NCBI GenBank assembly: GCA_001910725.1
Contig: MJGA01000008.1
Coordinates: 806,001 to 870,000 of the forward strand
Length of the DNA: 64,000 nucleotides
From: Phanerodontia chrysosporium
Lineage: Eukaryota; Basidiomycota; Agaricomycetes; Polyporales; Phanerochaetaceae
Direction of reading: 5' to 3'
Positions within the stretch are counted from its first letter, which is position 1. Each line of letters begins with the position of its first letter. Positions 56,401 through 63,875 of the stretch are shown here, one piece after another. The position numbers and the translations under genes are program-made. Below the pieces are notes generated by a model, which was not told where the DNA came from, ran no database searches, and was given only the letters and a program-made list of their open reading frames with translations.

Positions 56401-58938
56401 CCAACGCGCTTGTCGTCGGTTGAGGCGTCGAGGGGACCGGAAGTACGTCAGGTTCTTATGATCGGTGAGGATGCGGATCGGTTGTTTTGCCCCCAGGAGA
56501 TAGTGGCGCCAGGCTTCGAGTGCTCGAACGATCGCAAGGAGTTCCCGATCGTATATCTCGTAATTGCGTTCCGCGGGTAACAAGCTTTGTGAGAGGTACG
56601 CCACGGGGTGCCATTCACCGTTCGAATCCTGTTGGCGTAGTACCGCCGCTGTCGCGACAAGCGAGGCGTCGCATTCGAGAACGAACGCTTTCGATGGATC
56701 TGGAGTCATGAGCACCGGTGCCGAGGTAAACCTTCTTTTCAGTTCTTGAAAGGCTTCTTCGCACGCTGGGGACCAAAAGAAGGGTACGTCCTTCCTGGTG
56801 AGTTCGACGAGGGGTCGTACGATGTCAGAGTAATGGTCGATAAACCTCCGGTAGAAATTGCCGAATCCCAGGAACCCTCGGACCTGTTTGACGGTGGTTG
56901 GTGTAGGCCACTCGAGAACGCCCTTCACCTTGACCGGGTCCATAAGGATCTGGTTATGTGAGATGATCATCCCAAGGAACTCGACTTGAGTGACGTGGAA
57001 GTCGCATTTCTCCGGTTTGACGAATAAATCGTTCTTCGCTAAACGTTCGATTACCCGTAGCGTCTTTTGTTGCAGGTCTTCGTCATCGTGGCCACAGATG
57101 AGGATATCGTCCATGTAGATCTTGAGCCATCCTTCACCAAGCATATCGCCAAAGATGTCGTTCATCATGGCTTGGAACGTCGCGGGTGAATTGCAGAGAC
57201 CAAAGAACATGACGGTAGGTTCGAATAGTCCGCGTTTCGTTTTGAACGCTGCTTTCCACTGGTCCCCATCCTTGATTCGAACGTTGTTATAGCCCGAGCG
57301 AAGGTCCATCTTGGTGAACTTGTGGAATCCTTTGACTTGATCGAGGAGGTCGGAAATGAGGGGTAAAGGATACGCGTTCCTGACTGTTCCTTCGTTGAGG
57401 TAACGGTAGTCTTGACAGGGTCGGAGGTTGCCATCTTTTTTGCCGACGAAAAAGAAGGGTGATGCCATAGGAGACTTCGACGGTCGGATGTAACCTTTGC
57501 GGAGGTTTTCGTCGATAAACTCGTTCATCTTTTCCTCTTCCAGTGGCGACAGTGGGTAAACCTTACAATCTTTAGGCAAGAAGTCAGGTTTGAGGTCAAT
57601 AGCATGATCATAAGGTCGGGATTCAGGGAACCGTTCGGATGCTTGTTTCTCGAAGACGTGTTGATACTTGGCGAGGTACGACGGAATATCCTTAGGTTTC
57701 GTTTGTGCTCCGTCTTCTTGTGCGAGTGCCATAGCCGGGTTGATTTTCGCGTTGATCTGCAGGTCCCAGATGGTTTGTGCCGCGGTAGAGCCGATGGGTA
57801 CCGTGTAGACCGTGGGATCACCAGGATTATAAAATGCCACAAAGTCAGCGTCCGTGTGTAGTTCTGCGAATTCCGTTGTGCCGATAAAGAACTCCGGGGG
57901 TGCATCAGGGTCTTGTGCGACTCTTACTGCTCGTATAGCGACGTTTAGCAGGTGTTGGAATTTGTCCTGTAGTTTTACGCCTGTCGAGCCAAAACCCTGT
58001 TCCCCTCGTTTTGTGTCGTCGAGTTTCTCTACCTCTTGTACCTGCGGGAGGCGAATTTGCTCGGTAATGAGTTGAGCTACTCGATCTCCTACTTGGACGT
58101 GGAACGAATTGTCCGTGTTGTTGACCAGTATGACTTGAAGTTCTCCAGTGTAATCCCGATCCACAACCCCTGCTGCGACGTCGACGCCTTTGAGAGCGAG
58201 GCCGCTTCGTGGTGCGATCCGTGCGTAAGTTCCTGTCGGCGGTTTAACCTTGATTCCTGTTGGGACTTTTACTCGCGAACGAGGTGGGATGTCACAGTCA
58301 ATGGTGGATGACAAGTCGAGCCCGGCAGCTTCGCTGCTTCCTCTAGTTGGAAGGTGCCCTCCTACTCGTTCGACCAGTATGTGGGTCTTGAGGAGTTCTT
58401 CTTCGTCCTGGCTAGCAACTTGGATTATTTGTTCCTCCTCGTCTGGTAGTTCTTCAATCGTGGGTCGCGGGACTGAAAAGTCCAAGGTTCCTTTCTTCCA
58501 ATCGATACGAGGATTGTGTTTTCGCAGCCAATCGATTCCCAGGATGGCTTCCTGTTTACCGAGGTGTGTGACGAGGAACTGTTCCTTTACGATCTTGGGT
58601 CCGATGGTGACATGGGTTTCGACATAGTTGCGGATATTCCCTAGTTGATTCGGAGTTCCGTCTACGTTGTACACCGGTATTGGTTGTCGAAGTGGTTTTT
58701 CCCGAAGTCCAAGCCGCCGAACGACCGTTCGGTCGATGAACTTCCCTTGAGCTCCAGAGTCGATGAGGGTAGTAACTTTGTTTCCAGCATTGGTACTCGA
58801 TTCAATGATAACAGGGATCTTCATTGACTGGTTCTTCATATCGGCTACTAGTACAGAAGAAATCGAGTATCGTTGAGGATGAACAGCTGGCGTTCTCCTC
58901 ACTGCTGAAAACCCTCGTCTGGGTTGTTGTTGGCCCAT
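53464..58938 (-). CDS. Gypsy Pol: protease - dUTPase - RT - RNase H - integrase - chromodomain
   Basis: First ATG at 58938; the frame is open for 1824 codons. Protease: IDSGAQGKF, Asp60. dUTPase (about 186-320) shows all five trimeric dUTPase motifs: AAGLDLSS (204-211), PRSGLALKG (243-251), GVVDRDYTGEL (257-267), GDRVAQLI (284-291) and RGEQGFGSTG (311-320). Reverse transcriptase (about 455-650) has KIYMDDILI at 607-615. RNase H: Asp757, Glu799, Asp826. Integrase zinc finger: His995, His1002, Cys1032, Cys1035; catalytic Asp1067, Asp1128, Glu1164 (D,D-35-E). Chromodomain about 1354-1405 (YEVEAILADRPWGNGRRYLI, WEPESHL). After residue 1430 the frame is Ser/Thr/Pro-rich and overlaps another ORF, so the true C-terminus is unsure. 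The element copies RNA in the particle, limits dUTP, and targets chromatin for integration. Confidence 0.93.
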   Translation of the reverse strand: MGQQQPRRGFSAVRRTPAVHPQRYSISSVLVADMKNQSMKIPVIIESSTNAGNKVTTLIDSGAQGKFIDRTVVRRLGLREKPLRQPIPVYNVDGTPNQLGNIRNYVETHVTIGPKIVKEQFLVTHLGKQEAILGIDWLRKHNPRIDWKKGTLDFSVPRPTIEELPDEEEQIIQVASQDEEELLKTHILVERVGGHLPTRGSSEAAGLDLSSTIDCDIPPRSRVKVPTGIKVKPPTGTYARIAPRSGLALKGVDVAAGVVDRDYTGELQVILVNNTDNSFHVQVGDRVAQLITEQIRLPQVQEVEKLDDTKRGEQGFGSTGVKLQDKFQHLLNVAIRAVRVAQDPDAPPEFFIGTTEFAELHTDADFVAFYNPGDPTVYTVPIGSTAAQTIWDLQINAKINPAMALAQEDGAQTKPKDIPSYLAKYQHVFEKQASERFPESRPYDHAIDLKPDFLPKDCKVYPLSPLEEEKMNEFIDENLRKGYIRPSKSPMASPFFFVGKKDGNLRPCQDYRYLNEGTVRNAYPLPLISDLLDQVKGFHKFTKMDLRSGYNNVRIKDGDQWKAAFKTKRGLFEPTVMFFGLCNSPATFQAMMNDIFGDMLGEGWLKIYMDDILICGHDDEDLQQKTLRVIERLAKNDLFVKPEKCDFHVTQVEFLGMIISHNQILMDPVKVKGVLEWPTPTTVKQVRGFLGFGNFYRRFIDHYSDIVRPLVELTRKDVPFFWSPACEEAFQELKRRFTSAPVLMTPDPSKAFVLECDASLVATAAVLRQQDSNGEWHPVAYLSQSLLPAERNYEIYDRELLAIVRALEAWRHYLLGAKQPIRILTDHKNLTYFRSPRRLNRRQARWHLFLSQFNFSLHHCPGTQLVQADAMTRTLHPSHTADDNVDLILLPDELFHTRRIHSLSLATSMLAKDDDDIPVHDHPVDLDLRRFIQSTLDSDEFATKILAALHDPNLPMPVRTERPDWTMDGGLLFYRDKCYVPENTALRRRVVALYHDSPVSGHPGRFKTAELVLRDFYWPGLRFFVSAYVKGCATCQQMKVNTHPTKPPLQPIKGTKRDRPFAFVTCDFITHLPLSKGFTALMVVVDHDSMKGVILTPCTEKTDATMTATYYHDNVFRRFGMPDVFLSDRGPQFNSRFMEELWKLTGTDQRMSTAYHPQTDGETERMNREIESYLRIFCSNHPHDWSDYIVNMEFAFNNREHSATKQSPFFLMYGSHPMAFPTQFAKSKVPSTLEWFRRRQRAQEEANAAMDYATAQMAGRICRHFEPFKEGQKVWLEMTHHEDGYPFKKLAPKRHGPYKIEKVLSRLVYKLKLPKTTKIHPVVHASLLSAYHETAQHGKNFLAPPPDLIDGHEEYEVEAILADRPWGNGRRYLIRWKDQPTAENSWEPESHLTNAKELLEEYKRTRALKAGRQQPPPLDAATPRSQHSDPESTCHPPRPPTTPPPSTPSTSRSSTTLSRSPTISRFPPSTYAMTHTNSPATSSSTTFSTVSPTTSVPPQTKITSVASSSQHSTTSTSTTESTLSATPSENGKRNSTKPNSTTSTNPSIKQARSSKLTVTGSRSSVTNMSPPATHPSPLPSPSLSPSLWSSTNPHPLPSTTALTHTHSSWKTSTSNSTKEPAVLTPASVSPTSSTTITPPKRYELRQQRKPPARYMQVLHSSTSTSPSASTISTKKLTASTQHSEEPSCKWTWPSAARCNSFEKPRRTTTLSCTSSPKAMTTSEPSSREFGTRTSIIPSERHSNEDSSPSSNAPRSIAAILNPTCAVDHRRGLKPAHPTSSPPHVAVTNARAKDGPLQLEWRSLTSMLLKRRLEGSHGVRSSRRS
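53501..54640 (-). CDS. Gypsy ORF3, 379 codons, overlapping the 3' end of pol
   Basis: ATG at 54640 (MSSSTSSNNATAVNTVDEQV), in a different frame from pol. The composition is that of a normal globular/helical protein: LCNDTHQLTRYLLIHHLLHR, GFILTAFDNFHKHDRVNIVS, HALREWQKELNEAEQHNLDE. A coiled-coil-like segment follows (AQRINDLDEEIDGIHATLRG, VMQMDMAISRKMQLVRETKA), and the C-terminus is basic (TPRRRHQRKGKGR). The pol frame over the same bases is low-complexity Ser/Thr/Pro, as expected for a shadow, though it stays open up to the LTR. I recognise no family; position 3' of integrase is where envelope-like or accessory ORFs lie in some LTR elements. No signal peptide or membrane helix is visible. Confidence 0.65.
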   Translation of the reverse strand: MSSSTSSNNATAVNTVDEQVINDTVTFPNNFEISAIDLCNDTHQLTRYLLIHHLLHRIPDNVGATTNKDHIRGFILTAFDNFHKHDRVNIVSHALREWQKELNEAEQHNLDEPLHQTSKKLEADSHWVEVIRNQYVTPGNTPEPSPEPVPIPEPMVVDQPAPFTLDYRPNAYALLMEDLYKQLDERASRPHPRECITNIFHHDHTAEALRAEAAKKAPCALYAGLAQLNVDLAQRINDLDEEIDGIHATLRGTVMQMDMAISRKMQLVRETKANHDALLHEFAQGNDNVRALVAGVWDTYFDHPIGETLERGQLAKLKRTAQHRGHPQPNLRRRSSARPEAGPSNIIPTPRRRHQRKGKGRAPPAGVEVIDVDAIKEEA

Positions 58939-59891
58939 TCCTCCATCAGCCCGTCAAGGCGTTTGATGGCCTCGTCTTTAGACAGCGTTCGGATGGTTCG
59001 TTTCGCGGCTTCGAACGGGTCTTGTTGCGGCTGCTGAGGGCTGCCGGCCTGGGTGCCGGTTTCAGCTTCAACGACGTTAGTTTGCCGTTCGTTTGTCCGT
59101 CCGTTCCATCCTCCTCTGTTGGACTGGAATTGGTTTCCTCCTCTGCCTCCTCCTCGTCCTCTTCCTCGGCCTTGTCCTCGACCTCGTCCTCCAGACCGGC
59201 ATTCGCGTGCGAAGTGTCCGAACCGTCCGCAGTTGAAGCATTTGATGTTGTTCTTTGTGGTTATAGCGTCGACATCCATCGCATTAGGGTCTTTAGGTGT
59301 CGATTTATGACCGGTGTCGTGGCTCGGGTGCATGGCGGCGTCAATGCCTTGGGCGATATCCTGCCAGAGGCGAAGGGTCTCGGTGGCATAGAGTCGTCGT
59401 CTTTCTGCGACTACTTGGGGTAGGGTCATGTCGTGAACGTCCTTGTTTAGTGCCGCCTTGTAGTCTGTGATGAAGGGACGTGTAGCGTCGTCGTCGGTAA
59501 TGTCGATTTCGGCTTCGACAAGGCATGCGTCAAACTTAGTGTTGAGGTCGCAGACTGATCCCCTTCCTTGCTTTAACTTCTTTAACGCGTTAAATGCATC
59601 TGCACGGTGGTCGGTAGGTTGGTATCGGGAGAGAAATTCTTGGGCGTATTGGGCCCACGTGGGCCAGCCTGTCCGAAGGTACCATCGTTCCTTCATCATC
59701 GACCAGGTCCGCGGTGCCTGGTGCTGACCGTCTTCCATGAGTGAATTAGCGAATACGATCTTCTTTGCTTCTGTGTTGAACTTGGAGGGCTTGGCTTCGA
59801 AGTAGATTTCGCATTGGTGAACGAAGTTTCGCGCTTGTTTCGGGTCGCCTTTGAAGGTTTGAGGTCTGGCGATGTCGGCGTCGTTGCGCAT
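58899..59891 (-). CDS. Gypsy Gag (retrotransposon gag with CCHC knuckle)
   Basis: ATG at 59891 (MRNDADIARPQTFKGDPKQA), 330 codons. The capsid-like part has ARNFVHQCEIYFEAKPSKF, WSMMKERWYLRTGWPTWAQY and YQPTDHRADAFNALKKLKQG. The knuckle CFNCGRFGHFARECR is followed by an Arg/Gly-rich RNA-binding stretch (GRGQGRGRGRGGGRGG). The C-terminus is helical (TIRTLSKDEAIKRLDGLMEE). The TGA stop (58899-58901) overlaps the start of pol by 40 nt. Gag forms the virus-like particle and packages RNA. Confidence 0.9.
   Translation of the reverse strand: MRNDADIARPQTFKGDPKQARNFVHQCEIYFEAKPSKFNTEAKKIVFANSLMEDGQHQAPRTWSMMKERWYLRTGWPTWAQYAQEFLSRYQPTDHRADAFNALKKLKQGRGSVCDLNTKFDACLVEAEIDITDDDATRPFITDYKAALNKDVHDMTLPQVVAERRRLYATETLRLWQDIAQGIDAAMHPSHDTGHKSTPKDPNAMDVDAITTKNNIKCFNCGRFGHFARECRSGGRGRGQGRGRGRGGGRGGNQFQSNRGGWNGRTNERQTNVVEAETGTQAGSPQQPQQDPFEAAKRTIRTLSKDEAIKRLDGLMEEWANNNPDEGFQQ
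58908..58914 (-). promoter_or_regulatory. -1 ribosomal frameshift site G GGT TTT
   Basis: In the gag frame the codons are GAG GGT TTT CAG CAG TGA, giving the heptamer G-GGT-TTT of X-XXY-YYZ form two codons before the stop. Slipping back one base leads directly into the pol frame (GGG TTT TCA GCA). The pol frame is exactly -1 relative to gag. The downstream stimulatory structure was not assessed. Confidence 0.7.
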
Positions 59892-59900
59892 ATCGAGTAA

Positions 59901-60575
59901 CTATCTGATGATGTCGGGAGGTAACCCTCCTTGAGGTGGGGGCCCCACTGGGTTTCCGCTCCCGAATGGTCCTCCAGGTGGTCCCCCGGGTGGTCCTCCA
60001 GGTGGTCCTCCGGGTGGGTTTCCTCCTTCCTCTTCGAATGGATCTCCTCCATCTCCTCCGGATGAATTTCCTCCACCACCTCCGGATGGGTCTCCGGATC
60101 CCCCATCTCCTCTCGGATTCTCCTTGTTGTGGATGGCTGCTATGATGGCCCTCTCTACTTCTTCCGGGGACAGTGGGGCTGCGGTGAAGATCTTCTGTTG
60201 GATGCTTTCCGCAAGGTCGTCTGCGCTTAGGTTGTGTATCATGTGGTGGCGTTCCTGCTGCAGGGATGTTTCAGATTCCTCGAGGTAGTCTCCTTCTCCG
60301 TATAAGTTTAGTATCGTTCGGTATAGTTGTCTTCCTATTTTGGGGAACTGCTCGAGTTGCCCCTCGGTTGGGGCTTGTTTCCCTACGAGAAGTCGATCGT
60401 GAGGTGCTGCTCGTATTACTCGCCATGGGCATGGTTGTAAGTTGCATGTGTAGATGACAGGTGTCCCTTCTCTGTTCTTTACGCGATATTCGTCTCTTCT
60501 TTCGGTTGGGCAATAGTAGTGTATGAACGTCTTGCACTGTTCGAGGTAGGGATTGGATATTGGTTCTTGAGACAT
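59901..60575 (-). CDS. Gypsy ORF0: N-terminal Gag extension, ends in TAG in frame with gag
   Basis: ATG at 60575 (MSQEPISNPYLEQCKTFIHY), 224 codons. The first half is a folded-looking domain with CKTFIHYYCPTERR and YTCNLQPCPWRVIRAA (Cys-rich, perhaps metal-binding), then a helical part (SADDLAESIQQKIFTAAPLS). The last 60 residues are Gly/Pro repeats (GGPPGGPPGGPPGG). The TAG at 59901-59903 is followed after three sense codons by the gag ATG in the same frame. It may be a separate product, or joined to Gag by suppression of the TAG. I know no named domain for it. Confidence 0.7.
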   Translation of the reverse strand: MSQEPISNPYLEQCKTFIHYYCPTERRDEYRVKNREGTPVIYTCNLQPCPWRVIRAAPHDRLLVGKQAPTEGQLEQFPKIGRQLYRTILNLYGEGDYLEESETSLQQERHHMIHNLSADDLAESIQQKIFTAAPLSPEEVERAIIAAIHNKENPRGDGGSGDPSGGGGGNSSGGDGGDPFEEEGGNPPGGPPGGPPGGPPGGPFGSGNPVGPPPQGGLPPDIIR

Positions 60576-60611
60576 CTTCGAGGGGTGTCCCGTCGAAGGG
60601 TAAACGTGGGG

Positions 60612-60621
60612 AAGCTAGTAT
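60612..60621 (-). other. Gypsy primer-binding site, apparently self-complementary to the RNA 5' end
   Basis: Two bases after the 5' LTR the minus strand reads ATACTAGCTT, the exact complement of AAGCTAGTAT at 60676-60667 in the same LTR, where transcription is expected to start. This is the geometry of Tf1/sushi self-priming elements. I see no match to a tRNA 3' end beginning TGG. Confidence 0.7.
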
Positions 60622-60623
60622 AA

Positions 60624-60832
60624 TGTAAGAGTCGAGAATGAGGTAGATTCTAGACAGGAATACAAGATACTAGCTTGGGGAAAAGGAGACGAGAGTCCTA
60701 GCCTTATATACGTCTAACCTAGCCTATGACTAAGGAAGGGACAGCGACATTAGTAAGGCAGAAACTGGCTGAGTAATAATACAACGATAATGAGTAAGAA
60801 AAAGAAAAATATTTGTCAGCACATTCGTAACA
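60624..60832 (-). repeat. Gypsy 5' LTR (209 bp) with promoter
   Basis: Read on the minus strand it has TATATAAGGC at 60710-60701. About 34 nt downstream lies AAGCTAGTAT (60676-60667), the predicted 5' end of the RNA. AT-rich sequence with ATTATTACTC and TTTCTTTTTC lies upstream. Confidence 0.85.
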
Positions 60833-62235
60833 TCCTCCTCGAGCAGTCCGTGGAGATAAGCACCAACAATGTCGAGTGCGTCAGAGTCGAGGTTTTCGGT
60901 AGCGGCGAGAGCTGTGACGACGCGGAAAGTTTCCTGGCGGACGACAGGTGAGAAGGTGTCGAAATAGTCTTGTCCGGCGATTTGAGAAAAGCCTTGTGTG
61001 ACGAGGCGAGCCTTGTACTTGTCGATCGAGCTGTCCTGGTGGCGTTTGATGGCAAAGACCCATTTGCTGCCAATGGCGTTGCGGCCCGGGGGCAGCTCCC
61101 CCTTCTTCCAGGTGCCATTGGCTTCGAGCTGAGCCATCTCGGCGTCCATGGCGGCCTTCCATTGCGGCCAGTCATCGCGGGTCTTGCATTCGTCGACTGA
61201 GCGAGGGTGGTCCGAGTCCATAGCGGCGTAGCAGAAGTACGCCTGGGCGCTATGGTACCGATCCGGTGACGGATCGGAGTCGTCGTCCTCCGAAGGTGGC
61301 TTCGGGATGTGTGTGCCAGTTTCGTGTAGGGCGCGGTAGTCGATACGAGTCTTCTGACGTGTGGGGCGTATCGTGACGTTCTTGAGCTGTGACTTGAAGG
61401 GTGCCCAAGCGGCGTCTTCAGGCTTGTTTGGCGTTGAGGGTGACGCCTTGACCGATTCCGAAGTGGAGGTATCCGGTGCTTGCGATGTCGGCGGCGGCGG
61501 TGTCATACCTGCGGCGGGGGATGGCTCGGGAGCGGTCTCACTCTCCCCCTCAAGCGTGAAGGGGATGCTTGGAGACTCCCGCTCGCGCTCAAAGATGACG
61601 TCGCGCGAGACCAGGACTTGCCGGAGGCCTGGGACGTAGTAGCGCCAGCCGGCGCTAGACGCGCTGATCCCGGTGAAGATGTATCGCTCACTCTTCGCAG
61701 CGAGTTTGTCGCGCCGGTTCTCGGGGACGAGCACCCAGCAGGGTGTGCCGAAATCGCGCGCAGCGCGCACATCCGGTTTCTGTCCCCAGAGAGCCTCGTA
61801 GGGGGTCTTGCCTGAGAGCGCGCGGGTGGGTGTGCGGTTCTGAAGGTAGCAAGCGTATGCCCACGCTTCTTGCCACAGGAACTTGGAGAGGGAGCGCGCG
61901 ATCAGCATCGCGCGTGCACGTTCCATCAGCGTGCGGTTGAGACATTCTGCGACACCATTCTGAGCGGGGGAATAGGGTGCCGTGGTGCGGATGATAATGC
62001 CGCGGAATTCGGCGTAAGTGCGGAATTTCCCCTCCGTGTATTCTTTCGCGTTGTCCACATGTAGGACCTTGACGCGGCGGCCTAGCTGCCGCTCGATGAG
62101 TTGTTTGACTTTCTGGAAGCGGTCGAGGGCGGCGTCGCACGTCTTCATGAAATCGATCGCGACGAAACGCGACTTTGCATCAGTGAAAGTGATCGCGTAG
62201 ACATTGCCCTGCAATGACGCAACGCATGCCGGTCC
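60833..62235 (-). pseudogene. Copia integrase and first part of reverse transcriptase
   Basis: The rve core shows YAITFTDAKSRFVAIDFMKT, VKVLHVDNAKEYTEGKFRTY and SPAQNGVAECLNRTLMERAR (second Asp and Glu of the catalytic triad). The Copia-typical GKTPYEALWGQKPDVRAARD and CWVLVPENRR follow, then a variable linker. The reverse transcriptase begins near SKWVFAIKRHQDSSIDKYKA, ARLVTQGFSQIAGQDYFDTF and SPVVRQETFRVV. The frame is broken at 60833 by the Gypsy insertion, in the codons just before the EEEIYM-type motif. Confidence 0.85.
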
Positions 62236-63697
62236 TCAGATGTCCGAGTAGATGAGATCGGCGACCTGATCGACAGTGCCTGATGCAATCTCAGGGAACG
62301 GAGCACGTGAGTGCTTGACCTGAATGCAGGCGTCGCAGACGAATCCAGGGTCCGAGGACGTATCGACGTCCATGCCTTCGACGAGGCCCTTGCGGTATAT
62401 TTCCTGGAGTTGCATCGCATTGATGTGCCGAGTGCGCAGTGCCATTCGTACCAGGTGCGCGCGCTGTTGCGCACCGCGAACGCGAGGGTGGAAGGCGCCG
62501 GTGTGTGTCCCGAGGACGATCGTGATGTCATGTCCATGCGGTAGAGCTGGCCCATCTTGTGACCGACAGCGATAACGCGATTGCGGTCCTTGATGTGAAG
62601 GAGGTTGTCGGTGCCGTAAAAAGACATACCAGCTGAGGTGAGCCGGCCTAGCGCGAGGAGGTTGTGTGGGAGGTTCGGCGACCAGAGACAGTTCCGCAGG
62701 GTGGCAGTGATTTTCCCCTTCGGCGTAGTGAAGACGACATCGACGCCGCCTTGTCCGAGCGCGACTGTGCTGCTGACACCGACGATGGTGTGGCCAGGAG
62801 TGGAGGTGAGGTTCTTGAAAGTGGCGCGGTCGCACACGATGTGGCGCTTGGAAGCGCTGTCCCCCAACCAGCACTCGGTGCCTGGGGTGCTCGTGTAGGC
62901 TAGGGTAGTCGCTACGAATGAGTACGAGTCGTTCGAGGCTTCACGCAACTCAGCGAGGTGGGCGCGGCTCGTGTTGCCGCCCGCGCCAGATCCCTGGTTC
63001 GAGGAACAGCAGACGTTCTTCAGGTGTCCCTCCTTGCCGCAGCCATGGCAGAATACCCCCTTCAAGAATTTAGACTTCTTCGGCTTCTTGCCGGGCTTGC
63101 CGTTGCGCGCGACGAGTGCAGTGGTCGTGTCCCCCTTCAATTGCCGTCGAAGGTTTTTGCTCAGGACGCGTCCGATGACGTCGGACGACTTCCCGACGTT
63201 GTTCTGAGCAGCGACGAAGCTTTCCCAGCTTGGGGAAGCGCGGACAGGATGTTGAAGGCGAAGTCTTCGTCTGTGATCTTGCTGCCAGCTTCTGCGGCCT
63301 CGGCCTGCATCTCGGTGAGCTTTCTCAGCTTGTCCTCCATGTCCGCCCCCTCACTCATCTCGTACTTCTGTAGCCTCTTCACCAGCGTGACCTTAGCCAT
63401 GGTGCCCTGGGTCGCATACATATTTTTTAGCGTGTCCCACGCTGACTTCGCGGTCTCGCAAGACGCGATGTGTATGGCGACGGCGGGAGAGCATCAGAGG
63501 CGGATCGTGGAGATCGCCTTCCAATCTTTCTGCTTCCAGGTGGTAGCAGCGGTCCCCTCGGGGCACGTTGTTTCCTCCGTGGCGTACTCGAGGAGGTCGA
63601 GCTCGATGAGGATGTCCTTCTCCTGAATAGACCAAGAAAAGTAGTTTTCTGAGCCTTTGAGAGGCTCGATGCATACGGTGTGTGGTGCATCTGACAT
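62236..63697 (-). pseudogene. Copia gag - zinc knuckle - protease - pre-integrase part, broken
   Basis: ATG at 63697 (MSDAPHTVCIEPLKGSENYF, the N-terminus of Copia gag). TGA at 63494-63496 interrupts the frame (IRL/stop/CSPAVAIHI), then HIASCETAKSAWDTLKNMYA continues. At the G4 run 63232-63235 one base is missing (ILSALP to SWESFVAAQNNVG). The zinc knuckle CHGCGKEGHLKNVC and the protease WLGDSASKRHIVCDR follow. A second base is missing near 62427 (WHCALG to HINAMQLQEIYRKG). Finally, TGA at 62236-62238 replaces the Trp that normally follows IYSDI at the start of integrase. Gag binds element RNA and forms the particle; the protease would cut the polyprotein. Confidence 0.8.
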
Positions 63698-63863
63698 CTT
63701 GCTCACGTGGCGAGATCAGCGATCTGGCGCCTAGGTGTGGTCCAACGTATCCGACGTCCGGTGATGTCACAGGGGTGATCCGCGATGGATCTGCAGCAGC
63801 AAGATTTGGTCCGCGTTGACCGTAGCAAAGGGTGAGATGGTGTTTGGAGCGACTTAGAGTGCG

Positions 63864-63875
63864 GGGCTCATAACC
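63864..63875 (-). other. Copia primer-binding site (initiator tRNA-Met anticodon arm)
   Basis: The plus strand reads GGGCTCATAACC directly next to the LTR, the sequence of the anticodon stem-loop of initiator tRNA-Met. The element RNA therefore carries its complement, as in Copia and Ty5, which prime from a tRNA-iMet half molecule. Confidence 0.65.

Larger units (their letters stand above)
53255..60832 (-). mobile_element. Ty3/Gypsy chromovirus encoding a dUTPase (7578 bp)
   Basis: Two 209-bp LTRs, which I find identical base by base, flank the element, with the perfect 5-bp duplication TCCTC at 53250-53254 and 60833-60837. It is inserted into the Copia reverse transcriptase gene. Coding order on the minus strand: ORF0, gag, then pol with protease, dUTPase, reverse transcriptase, RNase H, integrase and chromodomain, then an overlapping 3' ORF. 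All ORFs are open apart from the TAG between ORF0 and gag. Identical LTRs and open frames indicate a very recent, perhaps active, copy. Confidence 0.95.

Noticed and set aside
62840..62880. Copia protease active site WLGDSAS as a damaged DSGAS
   Set aside because: Fungal Copia elements often have DSA/DSAS forms at this place; Asp and Ser are present, so I do not count it as a defect.
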